A DNA stretch of 18,281 nt from Bacillota bacterium (GTDB taxonomy: Bacteria; Bacillota_E; Symbiobacteriia; Symbiobacteriales; Symbiobacteriaceae). The notes beneath the pieces were generated by a model. The model saw only the letters and a program-made list of their open reading frames with translations, was not told the DNA's origin and searched no databases. Numbering within the stretch: position 1 is the first letter of the stretch; each line of letters opens with the position of its first letter. The translations under genes were made by a program, and so were the position numbers. Location of the stretch: positions 1 to 18,281 of the forward strand of contig QGVE01000046.1 in NCBI GenBank assembly GCA_003242675.1, in the 5' to 3' direction. Shown here piece after piece: positions 7,757 through 14,261 of this stretch.

Positions 7757-7793
7757 TTGAATATGCATACAGTCTGATGTATAATCATGCAAA
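7757..7793 (+). promoter_or_regulatory. argB promoter with ARG half-regions
   Basis: The -35 is TTGAAT (7757-7762) and the -10 is a consensus TATAAT (7780-7785), with a 17-bp spacer. TTGAATATGCATAC at the -35 carries ARG-box halves on its reverse strand. GTATAATCATGCA covers the -10 and is shared with the argG promoter. The upstream box is less like the ARG consensus than those of argC and argG. The start is expected near 7792, giving a leader of about 24 nt. Confidence 0.82.
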
Positions 7794-7815
7794 TCCACCG
7801 CAGGAGGCGGGTTCC

Positions 7816-8697
7816 GTGGACCAGCAGGCCTTGGACAAGGCGGCGGTGCTGGCGGAGGCGCTGCCGTACATCCGGGAGTTTTCGGGCAAGACGGTGGTCA
7901 TCAAGTACGGCGGGGCGGCGATGGCCGCCGCCGACCTGAAGGCCGCCGTCATGCAGGACATCGCCCTGATGAAGTACGTGGGCATGCACCCGATTGTCGT
8001 GCACGGCGGCGGGCCCGAGGTGTCCGAGATGGCCCGGCGGATGGGCATCGAGCCCCGGTTCGTCGACGGGCTGCGGGTGACCGACGCGGCGACGATGGAG
8101 ATCGCACAGATGGTGCTGATCGGCAAGACCAACCGGGAGATCGTGACCCAGCTCTGCGCCCAGGGCGTAAAGGCGGTGGGCCTCTCCGGCCAGGACGCGG
8201 GCCTGATCCGCGCCGTGCGGCACGTGCACCGCTCGGCCGGGACGGGTGAGACGGTGGACCTGGGCTTCGTGGGCGACGTCGCCGCGGTGGACACCGGGGT
8301 GCTCACGGCGCTCACCGCTGCCGGCTTCGTGCCGGTGATCGCCCCCATCGGCGTGGGGCCCGGGGGGCAGGCCTACAACATCAACGCGGACACGGTCGCC
8401 GGCGCGATTGCCGCCGCCCTGAAGGCGGAGAAGCTGGTGCTGCTCACCGACGTCGAGGGCGTGCGGGCGGACAAGGACGACCCCACCAGCCTGGTCAGCC
8501 GGGTGACGGCGCAGGAGGTGCGGGCCTGGATCGCGCGCGGCAGGGTGCAGGGCGGGATGATCCCCAAGCTCCAGTGCTGCCTCACGGCCCTGGAGGCCGG
8601 CGTCAACCGGGTCCACATCATCGACGGGCGGGTGCCCCACAGCCTGCTCCTGGAGATCTTCACCGACGAGGGCGTCGGCACCATGGTGGTCAAGTAG
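7816..8697 (+). CDS. argB: Acetylglutamate kinase, arginine-sensitive type
   Basis: 293 aa from GTG 7816, preceded by AGGAGG at 7802-7807. The longer frame to 7741 runs through the promoter and is rejected. It phosphorylates N-acetylglutamate with ATP, the controlled second step of the pathway. Visible motifs are VIKYGGAAM with the catalytic Lys, HGGGPEV for phosphate binding, NINADTVAGAIA, and GGMIPKL. An N-terminal helix of about 20 residues precedes the first strand, and the C-terminus has HIIDGRVPHSLLLEIFTDEGVGT. Both are hallmarks of the hexameric, arginine-inhibited kinases, so feedback by arginine is likely (family knowledge). argD follows 14 bp later. Confidence 0.97.
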   Translation: MDQQALDKAAVLAEALPYIREFSGKTVVIKYGGAAMAAADLKAAVMQDIALMKYVGMHPIVVHGGGPEVSEMARRMGIEPRFVDGLRVTDAATMEIAQMVLIGKTNREIVTQLCAQGVKAVGLSGQDAGLIRAVRHVHRSAGTGETVDLGFVGDVAAVDTGVLTALTAAGFVPVIAPIGVGPGGQAYNINADTVAGAIAAALKAEKLVLLTDVEGVRADKDDPTSLVSRVTAQEVRAWIARGRVQGGMIPKLQCCLTALEAGVNRVHIIDGRVPHSLLLEIFTDEGVGTMVVK

Positions 8698-8711
8698 GGG
8701 AGGGCATGGCG

Positions 8712-9926
8712 ATGGCGGAGCTGACCGGATCGAAGAGCGCGGCCCTGATGGCGCGGGCGGACGCGCACCTCATGCAGACTTACGGGCGCTACCCGATCGC
8801 CCTGGTCCGGGGCGAGGGGGTGCGCTGCTGGGACGCCGACGGCAAGGAGTACCTGGACTTCCTCGGCGGCATCGCCGTCAACGTGCTCGGCCACGCCCAC
8901 CCGGCCGTGGTGTCGGCGATCGCCGGGCAGGCGGCCCGGCTCATCCACTGTTCCAACCTGTACTACAGCGAGCCCATGGCCGAGCTGGCCGAGCTGCTCA
9001 CCCGGCACGGCGGGCTCGACCGGGTGTTCTTCTGCAACTCCGGCGCCGAGGCCAACGAGGGCGCGATCAAGCTGGCCCGCAAGTACCAGTGGCGCAAGGG
9101 GCTCCGGGACAAGAACCGCATCGTCTCGCTGACCCACTCCTTCCACGGCCGCACCCTGGCGACGGTGACGGCCACGGCCAAGCCGGCGATCCAGGAGGGG
9201 TTCGGCCCGCTGCCGGAGGGCTTCGACTACGTGGAGGCCGGGGACGTCGCGGCGCTCCGGGCGGCGGTGACGGAGCGGACGGCCGCGGTGATCGTGGAGC
9301 CGGTGCAGGGCGAGGGGGGCGTGCGGCCGCTCAGCCGGGAGTTCCTGGAGGCGGCCCGGGCGATCTGCGACGAGCGCGGCGCCCTGCTGATCTTCGACGA
9401 GATCCAGTGCGGCATGGGCCGGGTGGGGCGGCTCTTCGCCTACCAGGCCTTCGGGGTGAAGCCCGACATCCTCACCCTGGCCAAGGGGCTGGGCGGCGGC
9501 GTGCCCATCGGGGCCGTGTGCGCGACGGAGGAGGCCGCGAAGGGCTTCGCGCCGGGGGACCACGGCTCCACCTTCGGCGGAAACCCGCTGGCGTGCGCGG
9601 CCGCCCTGGCGACGGTGAAGACGCTCCTGGCGGAGGACCTGCCCGCCCGGGCCGCGGCGATGGGCGAGTACCTGCTGTCCGGGCTCCGGCGGCTGCAGGT
9701 GAAGCACCCCGCCCTGGTGAAGGAGGTCCGGGGCATGGGGCTGATGCTCGGCATCGAGCTCACCCGGCCGGCCCGGCCGGTGCTGGAGAAATGCCACGAG
9801 CTGGGGCTCCTGGTCAACGTCACGGCGGAGACCGTCGTGCGGCTCCTGCCGCCCTACATCATCACCGAGGCCGACGCCGACCGGGCCCTGGAGATCCTCG
9901 ACCAGGCGCTGGCGGCGGCTTACTAA
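8712..9926 (+). CDS. argD: Acetylornithine aminotransferase
   Basis: 404 aa from ATG 8712. The GGGGAGGG at 8697-8704 is well spaced for this codon; ATG 8706 would add two residues but sits almost on the ribosome site. It is a class-III PLP aminotransferase converting N-acetylglutamate semialdehyde and glutamate to N-acetylornithine and 2-oxoglutarate. Visible motifs include [18 protein letters not shown] for PLP phosphate binding, [22 protein letters not shown] with the PLP-nitrogen Asp, and the Schiff-base Lys K258 in [28 protein letters not shown] is also typical. Some ArgD enzymes also serve lysine synthesis. It is the last gene of argBD and ends 20 bp before an intrinsic terminator. Confidence 0.97.
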   Translation: MAELTGSKSAALMARADAHLMQTYGRYPIALVRGEGVRCWDADGKEYLDFLGGIAVNVLGHAHPAVVSAIAGQAARLIHCSNLYYSEPMAELAELLTRHGGLDRVFFCNSGAEANEGAIKLARKYQWRKGLRDKNRIVSLTHSFHGRTLATVTATAKPAIQEGFGPLPEGFDYVEAGDVAALRAAVTERTAAVIVEPVQGEGGVRPLSREFLEAARAICDERGALLIFDEIQCGMGRVGRLFAYQAFGVKPDILTLAKGLGGGVPIGAVCATEEAAKGFAPGDHGSTFGGNPLACAAALATVKTLLAEDLPARAAAMGEYLLSGLRRLQVKHPALVKEVRGMGLMLGIELTRPARPVLEKCHELGLLVNVTAETVVRLLPPYIITEADADRALEILDQALAAAY

Positions 9927-9946
9927 AGACGAGAAGCGGTGCACTC

Positions 9947-9984
9947 GGGGGACCTGCGGGCCTGTCCGCAGGCCCCCTTTGTTC
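9947..9984 (+). terminator. Intrinsic terminator of argBD
   Basis: GGGGG (9947-9951) pairs with CCCCC (9973-9977), and CCTGCGG (9953-9959) pairs with CCGCAGG (9966-9972), with one bulged A and a 6-nt loop. The tail is TTTGTTCT. The hairpin is nearly the same sequence as the one at 10295-10324. Confidence 0.88.
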
Positions 9985-10053
9985 TCCCCGCCTGGCGAAG
10001 AAGGGCGGCGCCGAGTAAGCGGCTCCAGACCTTCGGGCACGAGGAGGGGCAGC

Positions 10054-10200
10054 ATGACGGAGCCCGCCTTGGATAGAATGATAAAGGCCCGGTGGGGAGA
10101 CAATGGGCCGGCGGCCGCCGTTGTCTCGCTGCGTCGCGGGGTAGGGCGAAGCGCATGCTACCTACCCCTTACAAGTAGAGGGATAGGAGTTTCAGTATGA
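10054..10200 (+). CDS. Possible 48-aa ORF or gene remnant
   Basis: The ATG at 10054 has an excellent ribosome site, GAGGAGGGG at 10041-10049, and the frame is open to a TGA at 10198. The predicted product starts MTEPALDRMIKARWG and contains PAAAVVSLRRG. That opening faintly resembles the N-terminus of serine beta-lactamase-like hydrolases, so it might be a remnant of one; the resemblance is too weak to name it. An ATGA junction at 10197 opens another frame behind TAGGAG, but that frame runs into the terminator hairpin and antisense to the flotillin gene. The inverted repeats crossing this ORF argue equally for a non-coding role. Confidence 0.25.
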   Translation: MTEPALDRMIKARWGDNGPAAAVVSLRRGVGRSACYLPLTSRGIGVSV

Positions 10201-10246
10201 GCACGAGGAGTTGTAGCCAGAGGCACAACTCTTCAAGTGTGCGCAT
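10169..10246 (-). CDS. Possible 25-aa hydrophobic peptide
   Basis: On the minus strand an ATG at 10246 follows the purine run GGAAAGGGGGGAGGT and opens a frame of 25 codons ending at TAA 10171-10169. The peptide starts MRTLEELCLWLQLLVLILKL and ends LSLYL, a single Leu-rich membrane-length helix. Such peptides occur as type I toxins and as holin-like small proteins, but no family can be assigned. The best GGAGG is only 1 nt from the ATG; an AAGG further up has better spacing. A hairpin (10208-10231) lies inside the frame, and the GGGGTAGG repeat begins right after the stop. No clear promoter was found. Confidence 0.22.
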   Translation of the reverse strand: MRTLEELCLWLQLLVLILKLLSLYL

Positions 10247-10286
10247 ACCTCCCCCCTTTCCGTTCAACAAGGCGGCCGCCATCAAG

Positions 10287-10324
10287 AAACACGAGGGGAC
10301 CTGCGGGATGGTTCGCAGGTCCCC
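10287..10324 (-). terminator. Terminator hairpin downstream of flotillin gene
   Basis: Perfect 11-bp stem: GGGGACCTGCG (10295-10305) pairs with CGCAGGTCCCC (10314-10324), with an 8-nt loop. On the minus strand it is followed by TCGTGTTTCTT, a moderate T tail, 25 bp past the flotillin stop. It matches the argD hairpin at about 25 of 30 positions. Confidence 0.7.
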
Positions 10325-10348
10325 TTGTGGCGCTCCGCGCGGCCGGCG

Positions 10349-11854
10349 CTACTCCTCTGCCTCCGGCTTCTCCGCCGCGGCGGCGGTTACCGGCTCGGGC
10401 TCCTTCTCCCTGGCCTCGGCCTGGATCTCCTTGACCTTGCCGTCGAGGCCGGGGATCTGCCGCATCAGCTCCTGGATGGAGATGCCGGTCAGCCCCTCCA
10501 GCACGGTGGGGGCGGTCGCCACCAGCTTGGCGATGTCGGTCATGAACTTGTTGATGCCCACCTCGGCGCCGTCGCCCTGGGAGAGGATCGTGATCCGGTC
10601 GATGCGCGAGAGCGGCTCGGCGGCGGCCCGCATGAGTTCGGGCAGCACCGGCAGGAGCTTGTCGAGGATGGCCGCCTGGCCGTACTCCTTGTACGCCTCG
10701 GCCTTCATGCGCATGGCCTCGGCCTCTGCCCGGCCCTTGGCCAGGATGACCTCGGCCTCGGCCAGACCCTTCTGCCGGACGACGTCGGCCTCGGCCTCGC
10801 CGGAGAGCCGGATCGCCCGGGCCTGGCCCTCGGCCTCGATCTCCAGCCTGCGGGCCTGCGCCTGCGCCAGGGCCTCCTGCTTCTGCCGCTCGATCTCGGC
10901 CGGCTTCAGCACGGTCGCGATGAGCTCCTTCTCGCGCCGCAGGATCTCGGCCTCCTGGACCTTCACCTGCTCCTGGCGCTCGACCTGCTGCACGCGGACC
11001 TGCTCGGCGACGACCTTCTGCTGGATGATGTTGGCCTCGATGTCGTAGGCCTTGTCGGCCTGGGCCTGCGCCCGCTTGACCTCGGCCTCGAAGGCCGCCC
11101 GCTTCAGGTCCAGGTCGCGCTGGGCCTCGGCCTGCTTGGCCAGCGAGGCGGACTGGGCGAGCACCGTCTCCTGCTCCGCCATCGCCTTGGCGATGGCCGC
11201 CTCCCGCATGGCCTCGGCCCGCTTGATCTCGGTGTCGCGCAGGGCCTCGGCCGCCGCGATCTCGGCCGCCCGCTTGATCCGCTCGGTGTCCGGCCGGCCC
11301 ATGTTGTTGATGTAGTCGTTCTTGTCCTTGATCTCCTTGACCGTGAAGGAGATGACCTCCAGGCCCATCTTCGCCATGTCGTCGGCGACGTTGGCCCGCA
11401 TGCGGTCGGCCACCATCTCGGGCTCCTTCACGATCTGCTCCACGGTCAGCTGGCCGATGATGCCCCGGAGGTGGCCCTCCATGACCAGCTTCAGGATCTC
11501 GTGCTGCTCCTTCGTGGACTTGGAGAGGAACTGCTCGGCCGCGGTCAGGATCGACTCGGTGTCGGACTTCACCTTGATCTGGGCCACCGCCTCCACGGTG
11601 ACGGCGACGCCCTGCACGGTGTAGAAGTCCTGCTGCGGGACGACGTCAAAGGACATGAGCTCCAGGGAGAGCTCCTGCGCCGACTGGATCAGCGGCCAGA
11701 CCACCAGGCCGCCGCCCTTGGTGACGCGCGGGCCCCCGAAGCCGTAGACGATGAGTGCCCGGTTGGGCGGCACCTTGCGGTACATGGAGGCCAGAAGGCC
11801 CAGCAGGAGCAGGATGCCCAGCACCGTGAGGCCGGCGATGATCAGCGGACCCAT
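10349..11854 (-). CDS. floT: Flotillin-like protein FloT (SPFH family)
   Basis: 501 aa, the usual length for bacterial FloT (YuaG). Flotillins form oligomeric scaffolds in membrane microdomains and affect membrane fluidity, secretion and signalling. An N-terminal hydrophobic anchor at about 3-22 precedes the SPFH domain (about 26-190, with VPPNRALIVYGFGG and FDVVPQQDFYTVQGV). A long Ala/Glu-rich flotillin coiled coil spans about 195-400 with many AEAE-type repeats. A C-terminal region includes ILDKLLPVLPELM and a charged tail. The ATG at 11854 is 7 bp after the NfeD-like gene's stop, with GGGGG upstream. Coupling with that gene matches the yuaF-floT pair of Bacillus. Confidence 0.95.
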   Translation of the reverse strand: MGPLIIAGLTVLGILLLLGLLASMYRKVPPNRALIVYGFGGPRVTKGGGLVVWPLIQSAQELSLELMSFDVVPQQDFYTVQGVAVTVEAVAQIKVKSDTESILTAAEQFLSKSTKEQHEILKLVMEGHLRGIIGQLTVEQIVKEPEMVADRMRANVADDMAKMGLEVISFTVKEIKDKNDYINNMGRPDTERIKRAAEIAAAEALRDTEIKRAEAMREAAIAKAMAEQETVLAQSASLAKQAEAQRDLDLKRAAFEAEVKRAQAQADKAYDIEANIIQQKVVAEQVRVQQVERQEQVKVQEAEILRREKELIATVLKPAEIERQKQEALAQAQARRLEIEAEGQARAIRLSGEAEADVVRQKGLAEAEVILAKGRAEAEAMRMKAEAYKEYGQAAILDKLLPVLPELMRAAAEPLSRIDRITILSQGDGAEVGINKFMTDIAKLVATAPTVLEGLTGISIQELMRQIPGLDGKVKEIQAEAREKEPEPVTAAAAEKPEAEE

Positions 11855-11861
11855 TCCAATC

Positions 11862-12539
11862 TCATACCCCCTTGTCGTTTTCCGCCTTTATGAACTCGCG
11901 CCACGGTTGGACGTAGGCGATGCCCCGCTCGTAGCGCAGGATCACGACCTCCTCGCCCTTCGGGATCGGCCGCCCGTCCACCGAACGGGCCGCCGACACC
12001 GTGCGGGTCTGGTTCAGCGTGTAGACCACCTCGCCGGTGCCCCCCGGGCGGATCGGCACGGTGAGCCGGCCGACGATGCCGGTGTAGCGGGTGGGCGGCA
12101 GCGGTCGCTCGCCGCGGATGAGGAAGCGCTGGAACCGGTAGACCACCCAGCCGGTGGCGAGGGCCCCCGCGGCCGCCCCGGCCAGGGCCACCGGGGCGAG
12201 CGGCGGGCCGTAGGCGGCGGTGAGGTACCCGAAGCCGCCGAAGCCCATCAGGGCCCCGACCAGGGTCTGGAAGTTGATCGGCGAGAGCGCCGCCGCCTTG
12301 CCGATGGTCCCGTCGTGGTGGTGCGCGGTCAGGTCCGCTCCGCCGGAGAGGTCGCCGGCCGCGGCCAGGTCGCCGCCCAGGTCTGCGCCCCCGTCCAGGC
12401 TGAGGTCTCCCCCGTGCGACAGGTCGCCGCCGTGGGAGAGGTCGCCGGCCTTACCCCCCAGGTCGAGGGCGCCGAGGACGACCGACACCAGCGTCAGCCC
12501 GAAGCCAACGTAGAAAGTATAAAGGAATAGCGACGTCAT
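11862..12539 (-). CDS. NfeD/YuaF-like membrane protein, flotillin partner
   Basis: 225 aa from ATG 12539, with GGAGGTG 9-10 nt upstream. The layout is a TM helix (about 4-25), a hydrophilic linker, two TM segments near 92-110 and 114-133, and a C-terminal OB-fold-like domain (about 147-225: YTGIVGRLTVPIRPGGTGEV, GEEVVILRYERGIAYVQPW). This matches short NfeD proteins such as YuaF, encoded beside floT and found with it in membrane microdomains. The oddity is the linker. Residues 31-71 form a degenerate repeat (GGDLSHGGDLSHGGDLS and variants) in which Asp-Leu recurs mostly every six residues, followed by HHH at 73-75. The 89 bp separating it from the upstream fusion gene contain no terminator, so co-transcription is possible. 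Confidence 0.88.
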   Translation of the reverse strand: MTSLFLYTFYVGFGLTLVSVVLGALDLGGKAGDLSHGGDLSHGGDLSLDGGADLGGDLAAAGDLSGGADLTAHHHDGTIGKAAALSPINFQTLVGALMGFGGFGYLTAAYGPPLAPVALAGAAAGALATGWVVYRFQRFLIRGERPLPPTRYTGIVGRLTVPIRPGGTGEVVYTLNQTRTVSAARSVDGRPIPKGEEVVILRYERGIAYVQPWREFIKAENDKGV

Positions 12540-12628
12540 GGGGACACACCTCCAGAGCCGGAAGCGGTTCCGCCTATATGACCCGCCGGACGCCCCGTTT
12601 GGTTCTGAAATCAGGCACTTTCACGGAA

Positions 12629-13477
12629 TTACTTTCGCAGCCGCCCGGCGATCTCTTCGAGCTGCAGGATGTGGTGGATGGCATGGCCTCCCTGCTGCCG
12701 GAGCAGGACGCGCACGCTGGCCGTGTAGCCGCTGGGCCAGGTGACGGTGCGGTCCAGGGCGTCGGGCAGGTGGGAGAGGGCCTCCAGCACCCAGGCCCGG
12801 GAGGCGGCGAACAGGGCAAGGGCCGGCTCCACCGCCCGCCGGTGGCAGAGGAGGCCGCGCATCCACGCGTCGCTGTCCCACACGGTGGTCGCGATGCGGG
12901 TGCCCGGCAGCGCGAGCGCGATGCGCAGGACGTGGAAGGTCTCGGCGTCGGAATCCACGATGTGGTGGACGATCTGCCGGGCCGTCCACTTTCCCGGGGC
13001 GCGCGGGACGTCCAGCCCGGCCTCGCCCAGGCGCTCGCAGACGGCGGCCAGACGGGCCGGCCCGGTGCGGTAAAGCTCCAGGATCTGCTCGTCGGTGACC
13101 GGAAGCTCCTCCCAAAACGCCAGCACGTAGCCCTCGGGGTCCGGCAGCAGCATCTGCCGGTACCCGGGATAGGGGACCGCGGGCCCCTCGGGCGCGAGGC
13201 CGGCCGCGCGCAGCTCGCCCGCCAGCGCGGGGAGGTCCCGCCGGTGCAGGTACACCCACGCGCCCGGGCCGGCCGGCGGCGCCGCCCAGCCGGGGGGCGG
13301 GTCGGTCCCGGCCCGCTGCAGCACCAGGGTTTCGCCTTCGGGCGCGGTCACGCGCACGGTATCGGGACCGACGGGATCGGCGCGGAAGCCGGGCAGCCGG
13401 CCGTAAAATTCCTGCGCGCGGCGCAGATCCCGCACCGGCAGCACGGCCTGGGGAGGCCGGCTGTGTTGCTCGGTCAT
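12629..13477 (-). CDS. Glyoxalase/VOC - DinB-like fusion protein
   Basis: 282 aa from ATG 13477, with GAGGTGATG upstream. Residues 8-125 look like one VOC (glyoxalase/bleomycin-resistance) unit: AVLPVRDLRRAQEFYGRLPGF at the start and MLLPDPEGYVLAFWEE at the end. Residues 128-282 look like a DinB/YfiT four-helix bundle. The expected metal ligands are visible as H171 or H172 in IVHHIVDSD and H265/H269 in GHAIHHILQLEE (HxxxH). DinB-like proteins often act as thiol-dependent transferases or hydrolases and VOC proteins on small-molecule adducts, so a detoxification role is plausible but unproven. It has its own promoter and is divergent from the Fur-family gene. Confidence 0.85.
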   Translation of the reverse strand: MTEQHSRPPQAVLPVRDLRRAQEFYGRLPGFRADPVGPDTVRVTAPEGETLVLQRAGTDPPPGWAAPPAGPGAWVYLHRRDLPALAGELRAAGLAPEGPAVPYPGYRQMLLPDPEGYVLAFWEELPVTDEQILELYRTGPARLAAVCERLGEAGLDVPRAPGKWTARQIVHHIVDSDAETFHVLRIALALPGTRIATTVWDSDAWMRGLLCHRRAVEPALALFAASRAWVLEALSHLPDALDRTVTWPSGYTASVRVLLRQQGGHAIHHILQLEEIAGRLRK

Positions 13478-13546
13478 CGCTCATCACCTCGCTGTTCCCT
13501 TCGCCTGCCGCCGGGCAGCTCCTGCCCATGGTCCGGGCGCTCAAAG

Positions 13547-13575
13547 GGCATACTGGGGAATGGGGTTTCGGTCAA
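13547..13575 (-). promoter_or_regulatory. Promoter of the VOC-DinB gene
   Basis: On the minus strand the -35 is TTGACC (13575-13570) and the -10 is TATGCC (13552-13547), with a 17-bp spacer. It lies about 70 bp upstream of the ATG and back-to-back with the promoter of the Fur-family gene. Confidence 0.65.
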
Positions 13576-13580
13576 AGGAC

Positions 13581-13609
13581 TATTGCAGTCCCGTGCGATC
13601 TGTTATACT
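13581..13609 (+). promoter_or_regulatory. Promoter of the Fur-family regulator gene
   Basis: An extended -10, TGTTATACT (TATACT at 13604-13609), has a -35 candidate TATTGC at 13581-13586 with a 17-bp spacer. The expected start near 13616 falls inside the operator palindrome at 13615-13629. Confidence 0.7.
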
Positions 13610-13614
13610 GTTAA

Positions 13615-13629
13615 CTGGAATGATTCTCA
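13615..13629 (+). promoter_or_regulatory. Putative Fur/PerR-type operator at own promoter
   Basis: CTGGAATGATTCTCA is a 7-1-7 imperfect palindrome with a perfect GAAT-G-ATTC core. Its central 13 bases match the ATPase operator TAGAATGGTTCTA at 10 positions. It covers the expected transcription start, so it fits autorepression. Confidence 0.6.
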
Positions 13630-13648
13630 CTGCACGGGGGTGAGCGCC

Positions 13649-14113
13649 ATGGCCGAGAGCGGGATCGCGGAGCAGCGCCGGGACGATCCGTTCACCGCGG
13701 GCCTGCGCGCCGCGGGGCTGAAGGTCACGGCGCAGCGCGCGGCCATCTGTGCGGCGCTGGCGGGCATGGCGGGGAAGAAGCACCCCACCGTGCAGGAGAT
13801 CTTCGAGGCCGCCCGGCAGCATCACCCCGGCGTCAGCCTGGCCACGGTCTACAACACGCTGACGGTCCTGAAGGAGCGGGGCCTGGTCTACGAGCTGGGG
13901 CCCGACGCAGCCGGCGCCGTGCACTACGAGCTGGACGTCGATACCCACGTCAACGTCATCTGCATCCGCTGCAAGCAGGTGATCGACCTGCACCACATCT
14001 CCACCGGCCTCGAGGAAATGGTCCAGGCCGAGACCGGCTACCAGCTGGTCGGCGCCCAGATGCTGTATTACGGCATCTGCCCGAGCTGCGCCCGAAGCGG
14101 CGCTGCCGACTGA
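13649..14113 (+). CDS. Fur-family metalloregulator, PerR-like
   Basis: 154 aa from ATG 13649, with GGGGGTGA at 13636-13643. Fur-family dimers bind 7-1-7 palindromes and repress metal or peroxide genes. The winged-helix part (about 14-90) includes GLKVTAQRAAICAAL and the recognition helix SLATVYNTLTVLKERGLV. The structural zinc site is C105-x2-C108 and C144-x2-C147. Aligned by eye to B. subtilis PerR, H45 matches H37, H100 matches H91 and D113 matches D104, which favours PerR. However, D85 is replaced by E94 and H93 by N102, so the sensing site is atypical. A Zur or Fur role is not excluded. It sits upstream of a P1B-4 ATPase whose promoter carries the same palindrome. Confidence 0.93.
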   Translation: MAESGIAEQRRDDPFTAGLRAAGLKVTAQRAAICAALAGMAGKKHPTVQEIFEAARQHHPGVSLATVYNTLTVLKERGLVYELGPDAAGAVHYELDVDTHVNVICIRCKQVIDLHHISTGLEEMVQAETGYQLVGAQMLYYGICPSCARSGAAD

Positions 14114-14138
14114 TTCACCGCCTGAGGCCCATCCCCTT

Positions 14139-14171
14139 CCGCCGCGGCTTTGGCCGCGGCGGTTTTTTTTT
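14139..14171 (+). terminator. Strong intrinsic terminator after the Fur-family gene
   Basis: Perfect 10-bp stem, CCGCCGCGGC (14139-14148) with GCCGCGGCGG (14153-14162), a TTTG loop and nine Ts. It isolates the regulator's transcript from the ATPase gene. Confidence 0.95.
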
Positions 14172-14192
14172 GCGCGCGCCGCGCAAACCCCC

Positions 14193-14245
14193 TTGCCAGC
14201 GGCGCGGTCCTAAGTTAGAATGGTTCTAGCTTAGAACGGTTCTAA
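14193..14245 (+). promoter_or_regulatory. P1B-4 ATPase promoter with tandem 7-1-7 operators
   Basis: The -35 is TTGCCA (14193-14198) and the -10 is TAGAAT (14216-14221), with a 17-bp spacer. Two palindromes overlap and follow the -10. TTAGAAT-G-GTTCTAG (14215-14229) is near perfect and TTAGAAC-G-GTTCTAA (14231-14245) is perfect. Their centres are 16 bp apart. The 7-1-7 form is that of Fur/PerR boxes, and the placement should block transcription when bound. Confidence 0.8.
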
Positions 14246-14261
14246 AGTTGGAGGTGGCGCA

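Larger units (their letters stand above)
9985..10294. other. Structured intergenic region of unknown role
   Basis: About 310 bp between the argD terminator and the flotillin terminator, with no confident gene. It is rich in inverted repeats. GGCTCC (10021-10026) pairs with GGAGCC (10059-10064), and GAGACAA (10097-10103) with TTGTCTC (10121-10127) around a CGGCGGCCGCCG core. GGGGTAGG (10138-10145) pairs with CCTACCCC (10161-10168). GAGTTGT-A-GCC (10208-10218) pairs with GGC-ACAACTC (10222-10231) around a 3-nt loop. The stretch 10165-10265 is less GC-rich than its surroundings. Two tiny ORFs on opposite strands overlap it. It could be a non-coding RNA, a decayed gene or a small non-autonomous element. 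No known riboswitch or T-box signature is seen. Confidence 0.5.

Noticed and set aside
9985..10130. T-box or other riboswitch leader
   Set aside because: The GAGTAAGC segment and stacked stems recall a T-box stem I, but there is no T-box core, no specifier region I can place, and no amino-acid gene downstream on that strand.
10197..11048. Plus-strand frame starting at an ATGA junction behind TAGGAG
   Set aside because: After about 30 codons it crosses the 10295-10324 hairpin and then runs antisense to the flotillin coiled-coil region; the composition is shadow-like.
12575..12610. Sigma-W/ECF-like promoter before the NfeD-like gene on the minus strand
   Set aside because: An AGAACC element and a CATATAGG are present, but the spacing and the -10 do not match an ECF consensus well enough to report.
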